DNA of 28,749 nt from Enterococcus_I eurekensis (GCF_042654605.1 NZ_JBHSGT010000062.1:1-28749); one strand, 5' to 3'; counted from the first letter of the stretch, positions 16,421-24,522 are shown. Program-made: numbers and translations. Notes: generated by a model not told the origin, from the letters alone.

Positions 16421-17340
16421 TAATTTAATCTTCCTTTCTTACCAATTACTCGGATAATAATATTAAACACCAGTGACATAAATAGTAAGATCAATGCCAA
16501 TGACCATAAAACGTTATTTTCAACGGAGCCCATAATTGTATTACCAATACCCATTGTTAAAATAGACGTTAACGTTGACGCTGGTGTGACTAAGCTTGTC
16601 GGAATTAGTGCCGCATTACCAATAACCATTTGGATTGCCAATGCTTCTCCAAATGCACGAGCCATCCCAAAAACAACAGCTGTTAAAATTCCAGGTACGG
16701 CCGCTCGTAAAACTACTTTATAGGTTGTTTGCCAACGTGTTGCCCCTAAAGCCAGTGATGCCTCACGATAATGACGTGGCACACTCTTTAAAGCATCTAC
16801 CGTCATCGTTGTAACTGTCGGTAAAATCATAATAAACAAGACAAAGGTTCCAGCTAGAATACCAAAACCTGTTCCCCCAAAGACAGCGCGCACAGCCGGT
16901 ACGATTACAGATAAACCAATGAAGCCATACACTACTGAAGGAATTCCGACAAGTAATTCGATAACTGGTTGTAAGATTTTTTGTCCTTGTTTCGGTGAGA
17001 TTTCAACCATAAAAACTGCTGCTCCAATCGCAAACGGCGTTGCCACAATCGCAGATAAAAATGTCACTAAGAAAGAACCGATAATCATCGGTAACGCTCC
17101 AACAAGTGGTTGCCCATTTTCGCCTACTTGGCTAGGATTCCATTTTGTTCCAAATAAAAAATCAAAAAAGTTTACTTTATCCACAAAAAATGTTGCTAAA
17201 CCTTTACTCGCTACAAAATAAAAAATAGAAACCACAACGGCAACAATAATGAAAATACTCAAGAAACTAATCATTTTCCCGCGTTGCTCTAATTTCGCCT
17301 TTTTTGATTTCTGGGTTAATACCTTTTTTACATCTTCCAA
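16420..17340 (-). CDS. pstC: phosphate ABC transporter permease PstC
   Basis: 306 residues, about six membrane helices after a basic cytoplasmic N-terminus. The conserved channel motif GIPSVVYGFIGL is near 131-142 and the EAA loop YREASLALGATRWQTTYKVVLRAAVPG near 191-217. GAGGAGG lies about 9 bases before the start. That start lies about 115 bases after the pstS stop, the only sizeable gap in the operon, and the gap holds candidate Pho-type control elements. Confidence 0.95.
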   Translation of the reverse strand: MEDVKKVLTQKSKKAKLEQRGKMISFLSIFIIVAVVVSIFYFVASKGLATFFVDKVNFFDFLFGTKWNPSQVGENGQPLVGALPMIIGSFLVTFLSAIVATPFAIGAAVFMVEISPKQGQKILQPVIELLVGIPSVVYGFIGLSVIVPAVRAVFGGTGFGILAGTFVLFIMILPTVTTMTVDALKSVPRHYREASLALGATRWQTTYKVVLRAAVPGILTAVVFGMARAFGEALAIQMVIGNAALIPTSLVTPASTLTSILTMGIGNTIMGSVENNVLWSLALILLFMSLVFNIIIRVIGKKGRLN

Positions 17341-17403
17341 GAGATTGCCTCCTCAAATCTTTCATTCTATCTTCGACTAGTCTACTTGCTGGACGTCAAT
17401 TTT

Positions 17404-17452
17404 ATTTTAACGTTCCGTAAATTTATTGTGAAGATTGTAAATTTTATGTAAA
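17404..17452 (-). promoter_or_regulatory. possible Pho-box array and second promoter between pstS and pstC
   Basis: Beginning right after the pstS stop, the minus strand has TTTACA (17447-17452), TTTACA (17436-17441), TTCACA (17427-17432) and TTTACG (17416-17421). The start-to-start spacings are 11, 9 and 11 bases. This resembles PhoP boxes of Bacillus, built from TTAACA-like hexamers about 11 bases apart. TTCACA also stands 17 bases from TAAAAT (17404-17409), a plausible -35/-10 pair. Regulation is inferred. Confidence 0.45.
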
Positions 17453-17454
17453 GA

Positions 17455-18309
17455 CTACTCGATCACGTTTCCTTGCCAGTCTCTTTGTACTTGCATTTTT
17501 GAAATTGGGATGTAACCTAATTTGCCAACAACTGTATCTTGAATTGCATCAGATAAAACATACTCAATAAATTCTTTCGTTAAACCTGTTGCTTCACCTT
17601 TTGTATACATATGCTCATACGACCAAATAACCCACTCATTCGTCATTACATTTTCATCCGTTGGTGCAACACCATCAATGCTAATAGGGGTAATTTCATC
17701 CGTTACATATGAAAAAGAAACATAACTAATTGCTCCTGGAGTATCGGCAACAATTTGACGTACCATCCCACTTGAATCTTGTTCTTGGGACTGTTTCGCA
17801 GTCTGCCCATCTAAGACCCAACGCTCAAACGTGTTACGAGTGCCACTACCATTTGCTCGGTTCAATAAGACAATTTTTTGATCTTTCCCACCAACTTCTT
17901 TCCAATTGGTAATTTTACCAGTGAAAATATCCCGTAAATCTTCTAAGGCCAGATTGGTAATACCGACATTATTATTAACAATTGGCGTAATTCCAACTGT
18001 TGCAACTTTATAACTAACTAATAAATCTGCATCCACTCCATTTTTCTCTTCAGCAAAAACATCTGAATTCCCAATTTGTACAGCTCCAGCTTGAACTTGA
18101 CTTAGACCTGTTCCACTTCCGCCACCTTGAACGTTAATGAAACGCCCGGGATTATTTGTTTGAAAAGATTCCGCTGCGGATTCGGCCAAAGGTTGTAAAG
18201 CAGACGAACCTACCGCCGTAATTGATTCTCCACGATCAATCCAACTTGCACAGCCTGCCAAAATAATCAGCAATCCTAGCATTGTAAATCTTGTAAAATG
18301 TTTTCTCAT
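17455..18309 (-). CDS. pstS: phosphate-binding lipoprotein PstS
   Basis: 284 residues. A type II signal peptide with lipobox LAGC puts the lipidated cysteine at residue 20, so the protein is anchored outside the membrane and needs Lgt (also encoded here). Phosphate-contact motifs GSSALQPLAE (about 34-43), GGGSGTGLSQV (about 62-72) and NGSGTRNTFERW (about 152-163) are present. It captures inorganic phosphate and hands it to PstC-PstA. GGGG lies before the start. First gene of the operon, with its own promoter. Confidence 0.94.
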   Translation of the reverse strand: MRKHFTRFTMLGLLIILAGCASWIDRGESITAVGSSALQPLAESAAESFQTNNPGRFINVQGGGSGTGLSQVQAGAVQIGNSDVFAEEKNGVDADLLVSYKVATVGITPIVNNNVGITNLALEDLRDIFTGKITNWKEVGGKDQKIVLLNRANGSGTRNTFERWVLDGQTAKQSQEQDSSGMVRQIVADTPGAISYVSFSYVTDEITPISIDGVAPTDENVMTNEWVIWSYEHMYTKGEATGLTKEFIEYVLSDAIQDTVVGKLGYIPISKMQVQRDWQGNVIE

Positions 18310-18359
18310 TTTGAAACCCCTTATTCTGAAAAATTATTTATTTTTTTCTATTTGTTTCC

Positions 18360-18387
18360 ATAATAACATTTTCGCATTCCATTTCAA
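18360..18387 (-). promoter_or_regulatory. pst operon promoter
   Basis: On the minus strand TTGAAA (18382-18387) and TATTAT (18360-18365) are 16 bases apart, about 50 bases before the pstS ATG. No clear TTTACA array stands upstream of it, unlike the gap after pstS. Confidence 0.55.
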
Positions 18388-18430
18388 ATTAGAATTAGTT
18401 AAATTCTCAAGAGTTTCATAGACGAATCCG

Positions 18431-18474
18431 AAAAAAATGAGTGAATAGATGACTTTTCACCCTTTCACTCATTT
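18431..18474 (-). terminator. terminator after cysE
   Basis: An 11-base stem AAATGAGTGAA/TTCACTCATTT is followed on the minus strand by seven Ts, 12 bases past the cysE stop. The loop of about 18 bases can pair further (GTGAAAAG/CTATTCAC region). Confidence 0.85.
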
Positions 18475-18485
18475 ATCATTATTGA

Positions 18486-19031
18486 TTAAATAACATACAT
18501 ATAAGAAGGCGTTGCTTTTTTTTGGACAACCTTTGCAGGAATTCCTACAGCTGTTGCATACGGCGGAACATCTCGGACAACAACCGCATTGGCACCAATT
18601 TTAGCACCACGACCAATGGTGATATTACCCAAAATTTTTGCTCCAGCTCCAATCATGACATCATCTTCAATCGTTGGATGTCTTTTTTCACCACGCGCAC
18701 CACTCACCCCACCAAGCGTTACTTGATGATAGAGTGTTACATTATTACCTATCTTAGCGGTTTGACCAATCACCACACCCATCCCATGATCAATAAATAA
18801 ATTTTCACCAATCGTGGCACCTGGATGAATTTCAATACCTGTAATTCTTCGTGCACGTTTTGCTAGCATTTTAGCCAGAATTTTTTTGTTATTCAAATAT
18901 AAACGATGGGCCATTCGGTAATAGGCCATCGCCTTCACGCTCGGCGAGGTCAACAAAGAATCCCACAAGCTCTCTGTAGCCGGATCTTTGTCTAAAACCA
19001 CTTGAGCTTGTTTTTTGAAAAACTTAAACAT
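18486..19031 (-). CDS. cysE: serine O-acetyltransferase
   Basis: Transfers acetyl from acetyl-CoA to serine, giving O-acetylserine for CysK. With the ATG at 19031 it has 181 residues, the short CysE form without the long N-terminal domain of E. coli. That start has AGAGGTG 5 bases upstream and lies 10 bases past the cysK stop. The ATG at 19055 would fall inside cysK. The left-handed beta-helix hexapeptide repeats fill the C-terminal two thirds, with the DHGMGVVIGQTAKIG and HPTIEDDVMIGAGAKILG motifs. The protein ends in isoleucine (YMYVI), the residue type whose tail docks into the CysK active site in cysteine synthase complexes. Confidence 0.93.
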   Translation of the reverse strand: MFKFFKKQAQVVLDKDPATESLWDSLLTSPSVKAMAYYRMAHRLYLNNKKILAKMLAKRARRITGIEIHPGATIGENLFIDHGMGVVIGQTAKIGNNVTLYHQVTLGGVSGARGEKRHPTIEDDVMIGAGAKILGNITIGRGAKIGANAVVVRDVPPYATAVGIPAKVVQKKATPSYMYVI

Positions 19032-19041
19032 GATACACCTC

Positions 19042-19956
19042 TTATTCTTCGTCAAACAAAACCGTTGATAAATATCTTTCGCCAGTATCTGGTAAAATCG
19101 TTACAACTTTTTTACCTGCTCCTAAGCGTTTGGCAATAATTTTAGCTGCTGCAAAATTTCCACCAGCAGACATACCGACTAAAATACCAGCTTTCTTACC
19201 TAACTCACGACTAGCATCATAGGCAGTTTCTTGGTTCATTGATAAAACTTCATCAATTACCTCTGCTTTGTAAATTTCAGGTACAAAATTGGCACCTATG
19301 CCTTGAATCCCGTGTGGTCCAGGATTTCCGCCAGTTAAGACAGGGGATTTATCGGGCTGTATTGCAATAATTTGAATGGCCGGATTTTTGCTTTTTAAGA
19401 AACTTCCAATCCCACTAACCGTTCCCCCAGTTCCAACACCTGCTACAAAGGCATCCAATTCGCCATTTAAATCGTCATAAATCTCCACTGCAGTTGTTTC
19501 CACATGTGCTTGAAAATTTGCCATATTTTTAAACTGGTTAATAACAAAATAGCCTTTTTCTTTAGCTAGTTCTTGTGCTTTTTCAACCGATCCTAACATC
19601 CCTTTGCTACCTGGTGTTAAAACTAATTCGGCACCATATGCTGCAATCATTTTACGACGCTCAACACTCATTGTGTCCGGCATTACGATGACCATTTTAT
19701 AACCCAAAGCCGCACCAATCATTGATAGTGAAATCCCCATATTCCCGCTTGTCGCTTCGATAATCGTATCTCCTTGTTTAATTAAACCTTTTTCTGCAGC
19801 TGTTTTAATCATGTAATATGCTGCGCGGTCTTTGACGCTGCCACCGGGATTAAAACTTTCTACTTTCACATAAATATCAGCCATGTTAGCCTCCGTGTTT
19901 TCTAACTTGACTAACGGTGTTTTTCCAATGGCTTCTATAATATTGTTGTATAACAT
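19042..19956 (-). CDS. cysK: cysteine synthase (O-acetylserine sulfhydrylase)
   Basis: PLP enzyme making cysteine from O-acetylserine and sulfide. 304 residues. The PLP lysine is K42 in NPGGSVKDRAA, the substrate loop is EATSGNMGIS (68-77) and the phosphate-binding loop GVGTGGTVSG (about 172-181). The loop has methionine where most CysK have threonine (TSGNTG), a small difference that could affect substrate range. A beta-synthase using serine or homocysteine-derived substrates is a less likely alternative, because cysE follows in the same operon and the leader is a cysteine T-box. GGGGG lies 9 bases before the ATG. Confidence 0.92.
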   Translation of the reverse strand: MLYNNIIEAIGKTPLVKLENTEANMADIYVKVESFNPGGSVKDRAAYYMIKTAAEKGLIKQGDTIIEATSGNMGISLSMIGAALGYKMVIVMPDTMSVERRKMIAAYGAELVLTPGSKGMLGSVEKAQELAKEKGYFVINQFKNMANFQAHVETTAVEIYDDLNGELDAFVAGVGTGGTVSGIGSFLKSKNPAIQIIAIQPDKSPVLTGGNPGPHGIQGIGANFVPEIYKAEVIDEVLSMNQETAYDASRELGKKAGILVGMSAGGNFAAAKIIAKRLGAGKKVVTILPDTGERYLSTVLFDEE

Positions 19957-19983
19957 AAAAAAATTCCCCCTTATTCTTTAATC

Positions 19984-20262
19984 AAAAAAAAGCCTTCTGC
20001 ACCTGTATATTTACATATACAGAGGCAAAAGGCATACTTTCACGGTTCCACTCTGTTTAGGATTGCTCCCAACTCAAATTCGAGTACTGACATACTCTAG
20101 TTCGATAACGGGAACTTCCGGCTTGGTCTACTTCATTCGATCAAGCTGCTCTTTGGTGCACTTCTATTACAACTGTATAGACCTATCCCACCAACTAGGC
20201 CTTCTCTTCAATACATCAAGTAATATACTCTACCAATTCATCGCGATTGCTATTCTTTTGAT
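19984..20262 (-). promoter_or_regulatory. cysteine-specific T-box leader of cysK-cysE
   Basis: The 338-base gap before cysK holds a tRNA-sensing T-box riboswitch on the minus strand. The T-box core AGAGTGGAACCGTG (about 20043-20056) matches AGGGTGGNACCGCG at most positions. Stem I contains GAAG-TGC-ACC, with the cysteine codon TGC at 20158-20160 in the expected specifier position. The UGGA of the T-box would pair with a tRNA ending UCCA, which fits tRNA-Cys. A terminator follows: a long stem GCCTT...CTGTATAT (19992-20033) and an eight-T run (19984-19991). Uncharged tRNA-Cys should stabilise the antiterminator and turn on cysK-cysE. Confidence 0.93.
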
Positions 20263-20269
20263 TTTCATG

Positions 20270-20298
20270 AGTATACTAATTAAATTTTCATTTGTCAA
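20270..20298 (-). promoter_or_regulatory. cysK-cysE promoter
   Basis: A consensus TTGACA (20293-20298) and TATACT (20270-20275), 17 bases apart, stand just before the T-box leader. This is the strongest promoter sequence I see in the window. The -35 box includes the stop codon TGA of the upstream DUF1576-type gene. Confidence 0.8.
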
Positions 20299-21575
20299 TC
20301 GAAAGCACTTTTCTTCTTTTCCTTCGGGGTGCCATTTACGGATTTCTCTAAAATAGGCGCCATTACTGCCGCAACAAAGCCGCCTGCAAAACCGTTGTTA
20401 TATAGATTCATCCCAGCATGCAATTGCGCTAAGCTATTTGTCGTAAACATAATAAAAATCCCTCCGGCTAAAACCCCATACACCGGTCCGTAATAACCAC
20501 TAATTGGTGCTAACGTTGTACCAAATAAGGCCGCTAAAATCGCTGCGGTGGAGCTAACATCGTGCACACTAAAATGTCCAACAATAAAAACACCGATTAA
20601 AATCGGCAGGACATTTTTAAGATGTTTCCCTACGGCTCCGAAGCCAAAAACCGTGAAAATCCCTCCTATTGACGGTCCATTTAATTCCCCACCGACAGCT
20701 AAAACGTAAGCCATACTAATCCATCCTAGTAAAGACATGTTCATTAGAACAATCCCACGATCGAAATCGGAAAAATAATCAGAGCCACCTCGCCCAGATT
20801 GTTTTAAAAGTAGGGAAAACCCCTTCATCGAAAAATCATTAAGTGACCACCCAAGGAAAAAAACAAAACCAAAAAAGAGAATTAAAAAAAGACTCATCGT
20901 TAAATTATGGCCTTTGGAGACAAGATAAACAGGTGTAACTTTCAACCCGAAACTTTGAAAAATAGCCATAAAAAAAGACGCAATCATCCCCGCTGTAAAT
21001 CCAATATTGTATAAACTAAATCCTTGATGAAATTTGACAAAATGTTGCGACAAGATTGGTATAAAAAAACCAGCAACGATCCCGACTAGATTTCCTAAAA
21101 CAATTCCTATGATAGTTGGCAAAGAAAAACCAAAAGAAACAACGCTAACTAACGGTCCTAAGGCTGTACCAAATAAAGCAATTGGTACCCAATCAAAAGG
21201 TGTTTTTGAAAATTTAAAAGAAAGATAGACACCAATAATAATCGAAGTGGAATTGTACAAGTTTTTTCCAAAAAACGAAAATCCAATGACTGTAAAAATA
21301 GCTGTCACAATCATACCAGTCATTGGTGCTTTACTGACTTTTACAACAAAAATGGCTTGAAAGAGCATTAAAGCGACATTCATAAATGCTGCACCGACGT
21401 TGGCAATTTCAAAATAATCGGTAATTAGGTTACTTGGATTAGTTAAAATCACTCGACTTCCTTGCCAGATTTGCATCGGTGAATTCCAAACAAAAGCCAA
21501 GGCTGCAAATAAAACAGCAACGACTAAAAATATATACAGTGTGTTTTTGTCTAACTTATTGACTGATTTGCCCAT
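20295..21575 (-). CDS. DUF1576-type polytopic membrane protein
   Basis: 426-residue membrane protein with roughly ten to twelve hydrophobic segments, which I assign to the DUF1576 family from its overall sequence. Function unknown. It has two related halves: IFTVIGFSFFGKNLYN (93-108), LFGTALGPLVS (134-144) and HQGFSLYNIGFTAG (183-196) recur as IFTVFGFGAVGKHLKN (306-321), LFGTTLAPISG (350-360) and HAGMNLYNNGFAGG (386-399). Such internal duplication with polar residues in the repeated motifs is typical of transporters and channels. It has its own promoter, AGGAG 9 bases before the ATG, and no terminator before the cysteine T-box promoter. A link to sulfur or cysteine transport is only positional. 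Confidence 0.75.
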   Translation of the reverse strand: MGKSVNKLDKNTLYIFLVVAVLFAALAFVWNSPMQIWQGSRVILTNPSNLITDYFEIANVGAAFMNVALMLFQAIFVVKVSKAPMTGMIVTAIFTVIGFSFFGKNLYNSTSIIIGVYLSFKFSKTPFDWVPIALFGTALGPLVSVVSFGFSLPTIIGIVLGNLVGIVAGFFIPILSQHFVKFHQGFSLYNIGFTAGMIASFFMAIFQSFGLKVTPVYLVSKGHNLTMSLFLILFFGFVFFLGWSLNDFSMKGFSLLLKQSGRGGSDYFSDFDRGIVLMNMSLLGWISMAYVLAVGGELNGPSIGGIFTVFGFGAVGKHLKNVLPILIGVFIVGHFSVHDVSSTAAILAALFGTTLAPISGYYGPVYGVLAGGIFIMFTTNSLAQLHAGMNLYNNGFAGGFVAAVMAPILEKSVNGTPKEKKKSAFD

Positions 21576-21640
21576 ATCATATTCTCCTACGTAATCGATT
21601 CTTTCTATTTATTTTTACATACTTAATTTTGATTGTCTAT

Positions 21641-21668
21641 TATAATTTAATTCCTTTTTTTATTTCAA
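21641..21668 (-). promoter_or_regulatory. promoter of the DUF1576-type gene
   Basis: TTGAAA (about 21663-21668) and a perfect TATAAT (about 21641-21646) on the minus strand, 16 bases apart by the coordinates, follow the ftsX terminator. The leader would be about 60 bases. Confidence 0.65.
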
Positions 21669-21670
21669 CA

Positions 21671-21697
21671 AAAAAAGCAACTGACTAGCAGCTGCTT
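21671..21697 (-). terminator. terminator after ftsX
   Basis: A short GC-containing stem AGCAGCTG/CAGTTGCT with a 5-base loop runs into seven Ts on the minus strand, 10 bases past the ftsX stop. Confidence 0.8.
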
Positions 21698-21706
21698 TTC
21701 AAGAAA

Positions 21707-22600
21707 TTATACTTTTAAGAAACGTCGCATTGAAATAACTGAGCCTAATGAACCAATTAAGATACCTAATACTGCAAGAATTGCACTGATTTGTATCATA
21801 AATTGTCCTGGTTGTAATAAGCTATAGTTTGAACGTAACAAGACAGGGTTTAAAACCCGATAAACTTCTGGATAACCAAAAATAATCAACCCGATTGGAA
21901 GAATGGCTCCTAGTAAACCAATCCACCCACCTTCTAAGAAGAAAGGCCAGCGAATATAACCATTTTTGGCACCAACTAAACGCATAATTTGAATTTCTCG
22001 TTCTCTCGATAAAATCGTAATTCGAATCGTATTTGATATTAAGAACATTGCGACAAACAAGAGTAAACCTGATCCAATCAAGCCCCAAGTTCGTACCCCT
22101 TCAGCAATATTGAAAATCTTGTCCGATAAATCTTCACCATAAGTTGCTTTATGTACAACTTTTTTATATTTCTTAGCTTCTTCTGTAATCGATTTTACAT
22201 ATTGAGGTTCTTCAGCTTGCAGGATGAAAACATCTAGTAATGGATTATCCTGTTCAAATAAACCCCAAACATCACCATAAGACTCTTTTACACGGTCTAA
22301 CTCATCGTCTTGACTTGAAAACTCAACAGAGGCCACATGCGGGATTGCTTTTAAGTTTTTCTCTAGCTCATCTTGCTCTTCTTTCGTTGTTCCATAAGAA
22401 ATAAAAACCGACACTTCAACGTTATTTTCCATATCCTCAGCTAACTTGACTGTATTTAAAATAATCGTTAAGAAAATGCCAAGCAGAGTTAAGGTAATAG
22501 CAACGGCACTGATAGATGATACGGTCATCCAACCATTACGTCGCAAACTTTTAATACTTTCTAATACATGTCGAAAAAAAGTTCTAATCATCGTATCCAT
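21707..22600 (-). CDS. ftsX: cell division ABC transporter permease FtsX
   Basis: 297 residues: one membrane helix near 20-45, a large extracellular domain (about 50-170) and three helices near the C-terminus. The FtsX/MacB-type core ISNTIRITILSREREIQIMRLVGAKNGYIRWPF is near 188-220. Together with FtsE it activates peptidoglycan hydrolases such as PcsB or CwlO-type enzymes at division. The gene overlaps the end of ftsE by 17 bases. Two starts are possible, 22600 and 22591; GGAGAG is close to the first (about 3 bases) and about 12 from the second, so the sequence does not settle it. Confidence 0.94.
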   Translation of the reverse strand: MDTMIRTFFRHVLESIKSLRRNGWMTVSSISAVAITLTLLGIFLTIILNTVKLAEDMENNVEVSVFISYGTTKEEQDELEKNLKAIPHVASVEFSSQDDELDRVKESYGDVWGLFEQDNPLLDVFILQAEEPQYVKSITEEAKKYKKVVHKATYGEDLSDKIFNIAEGVRTWGLIGSGLLLFVAMFLISNTIRITILSREREIQIMRLVGAKNGYIRWPFFLEGGWIGLLGAILPIGLIIFGYPEVYRVLNPVLLRSNYSLLQPGQFMIQISAILAVLGILIGSLGSVISMRRFLKV

Positions 22601-23270
22601 ACTCTCCTTCTACTTGGTCACGAATAATTCGACCGTTTTCTATCGCGATAACACGATGACGGATAGTATTGACTATCGTACTATTATGAGTTGCCATCAC
22701 AATTGTCGTTCCTTGAGCATTGATACGGTCAATTAGTTTCATAATTTCCCATGAATTTTCAGGGTCTAAGTTTCCTGTTGGTTCATCGGCAATCAATACT
22801 TTGGGCATATTAACAATTGCTCGAGCAATGGATACCCTTTGTTGTTCCCCACCAGATAATTCACTTGGGAATACACGGACTTTATGTTTAAGACCCACTA
22901 AGTCTAAGACTTCCATCACGCGTTTTTTAATTTCACGTGGTTTGCGCCCAATTACTTGCATTGCGTATGCAACATTTTCATAGACCGTCTTCTTTGGTAA
23001 CAATTTGTAATCTTGGAAAACGACTCCGATTTCACGTCGCAAGCTTGAAACTTCTTTATTTTTAATTTTCAGCAAATCATAGCCCGCAACGTTTAACACG
23101 CCTTTTGTGGCTTTTTCTTCACGATACATTAATTTAATAAATGTAGATTTTCCAGCGCCACTTGGGCCAACGACGTAAACAAATTCGCCTTGTTCAATTG
23201 AAACCGAAAGATTACGAATCGCAGTTGTACCATTTGAATACTTTTTCATTACATCCTGCATTTCTATCAT
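22584..23270 (-). CDS. ftsE: cell division ATP-binding protein FtsE
   Basis: 228-residue ABC ATPase, the usual length. Walker A GPSGAGKST at 35-43, signature LSGGEQQR near 139, Walker B VLIADEPTGNLDPE. The D-loop and H-loop (MATHN) are intact. It drives FtsX in coupling the divisome to wall hydrolysis. AGGTGGAG precedes the ATG, and an extended -10 promoter lies just upstream, so ftsEX is probably transcribed separately from prfB. Confidence 0.95.
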   Translation of the reverse strand: MIEMQDVMKKYSNGTTAIRNLSVSIEQGEFVYVVGPSGAGKSTFIKLMYREEKATKGVLNVAGYDLLKIKNKEVSSLRREIGVVFQDYKLLPKKTVYENVAYAMQVIGRKPREIKKRVMEVLDLVGLKHKVRVFPSELSGGEQQRVSIARAIVNMPKVLIADEPTGNLDPENSWEIMKLIDRINAQGTTIVMATHNSTIVNTIRHRVIAIENGRIIRDQVEGEYGYDD

Positions 23271-23305
23271 ATTTATCTCTCCACCTTTTTTGTTCGTACT
23301 GGCAT

Positions 23306-23314
23306 ATTATAGCA
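23306..23314 (-). promoter_or_regulatory. extended -10 promoter of ftsEX
   Basis: TGC-TATAAT on the minus strand, about 36 bases before the ftsE ATG. The -10 hexamer is perfect and the TG extension is present. The -35 region is weak. Confidence 0.6.
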
Positions 23315-23371
23315 TTGCTATGTTTCAATAAGCTTTCATAACATTACAATTTGATTGCATTTCAATCATTT

Positions 23372-24485
23372 TTAAGCATTATTGCCATTTAATCGCATTT
23401 TTAAGTAGGCATCGATAAATCCATCAATCTCGCCATCCATTACAGCTTGAATATTTCCAGTTTCATAATTCGTTCGATGATCTTTAACCATTGAATAAGG
23501 ATGGAAGACATAAGAACGAATTTGTGAACCCCAGCCAATTTCTAATTGTTCTCCACGGATTGAAGCAGCCTCTTGTTCTTGTTTTTCAACTTCTAATTGG
23601 TGCAGTTTCGCTTTTAACATACTCATCGCTTGTTCTCTATTTTTTAATTGTGACCGTTGCGCTTGACTCGCTACAACAATCCCAGTTGGAATATGCGTAA
23701 TTCGAACAGCAGAGTCCGTTTTATTAACATGCTGGCCACCGGCACCACTGGCACGATACGTATCGACTTTCAAATCATCTGAATGAATCGTTACATCAAT
23801 TGAATCGTTTAATTCTGGCATGACATCCACGGAACAAAAAGAAGTATGACGCCGTTTAGCAGAATCAAAAGGTGAAATCCGTACAAGACGATGTACTCCT
23901 TTTTCTGATTTTAAATAACCATAAGCATTGTAACCTTTAACAAGTAAGGTTACACTCTTAATTCCAGCTTCATCACCATCTTGATAATCGAGTACTTCCA
24001 TTTTAAATCCTTGCTGATCAATCCAACGTTGATACATTCTTAAAAGAAGACTGCCCCAATCTTGAGACTCCGTTCCACCCGCACCTGGATGCAATTCGAT
24101 AATCGCATTGTTGTGATCGTACGGTCCGTCTAGTAATAAAGACAATTCATACAAATTCATTTCATCCGTTAACGACTGAATTTCATTGACTAATTCTTCT
24201 TCCGTCTCTCCATCAGGCTCTTCTTGAACCATTTCTAATAATAATTCCAGCTCTTCGATTTTTGTTTCTAAATGATGGAAACGTCCGAAAGTATCTTTGT
24301 TGGCATTGTGGGTATTAATCACATTTTGCGCAGCGATACTATCATCCCAAAATCCTGGTTCACTCATTTGATGTTCAACTTCAGCAATTTCTTCTTCTAG
24401 ACGATCTAAGTCAAAGAGACCCCCTAAAGCTAATAATTTTTTGGTTCAAGTCCGCAAGTTGGTGACGGATTTCTGCTAATTCCAT
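23372..24485 (-). CDS. prfB: peptide chain release factor 2, made by programmed +1 frameshift
   Basis: Class I release factor that ends translation at UGA and UAA. The gene is two frames. The first runs from the ATG at 24485 for 24 codons to an in-frame TGA (24411-24413). The second encodes the rest (open from MSEP at 24367 and upstream to the slip site), for about 370 residues in all. The GGQ catalytic motif (ASGAGGQHVNKTDS) and the SPF stop-recognition tripeptide (RISPFDSAKRR) are present. AAGGAA precedes the start. It follows secA, as in many Firmicutes, behind a hairpin. Confidence 0.96.
24408..24425 (-). promoter_or_regulatory. programmed +1 frameshift site of prfB
   Basis: The minus strand reads AGGGGG-TCT-CTTTGAC: an internal Shine-Dalgarno-like AGGGGG three bases before CTT, then the TGA stop and C. 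This is the classic RF2 autoregulatory site; low RF2 makes ribosomes pause at UGA and slip +1 from CTT to TTT. Confidence 0.97.
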
Positions 24486-24522
24486 TGTAATTCCTTCTTT
24501 CTTTTTTATTGAATGCCTTTGC

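Noticed and set aside
20063..20356. Plus-strand open frame of 97 codons opposite the T-box leader
   Set aside because: It is antisense to a structured leader with clear T-box motifs and has no ribosome binding site.
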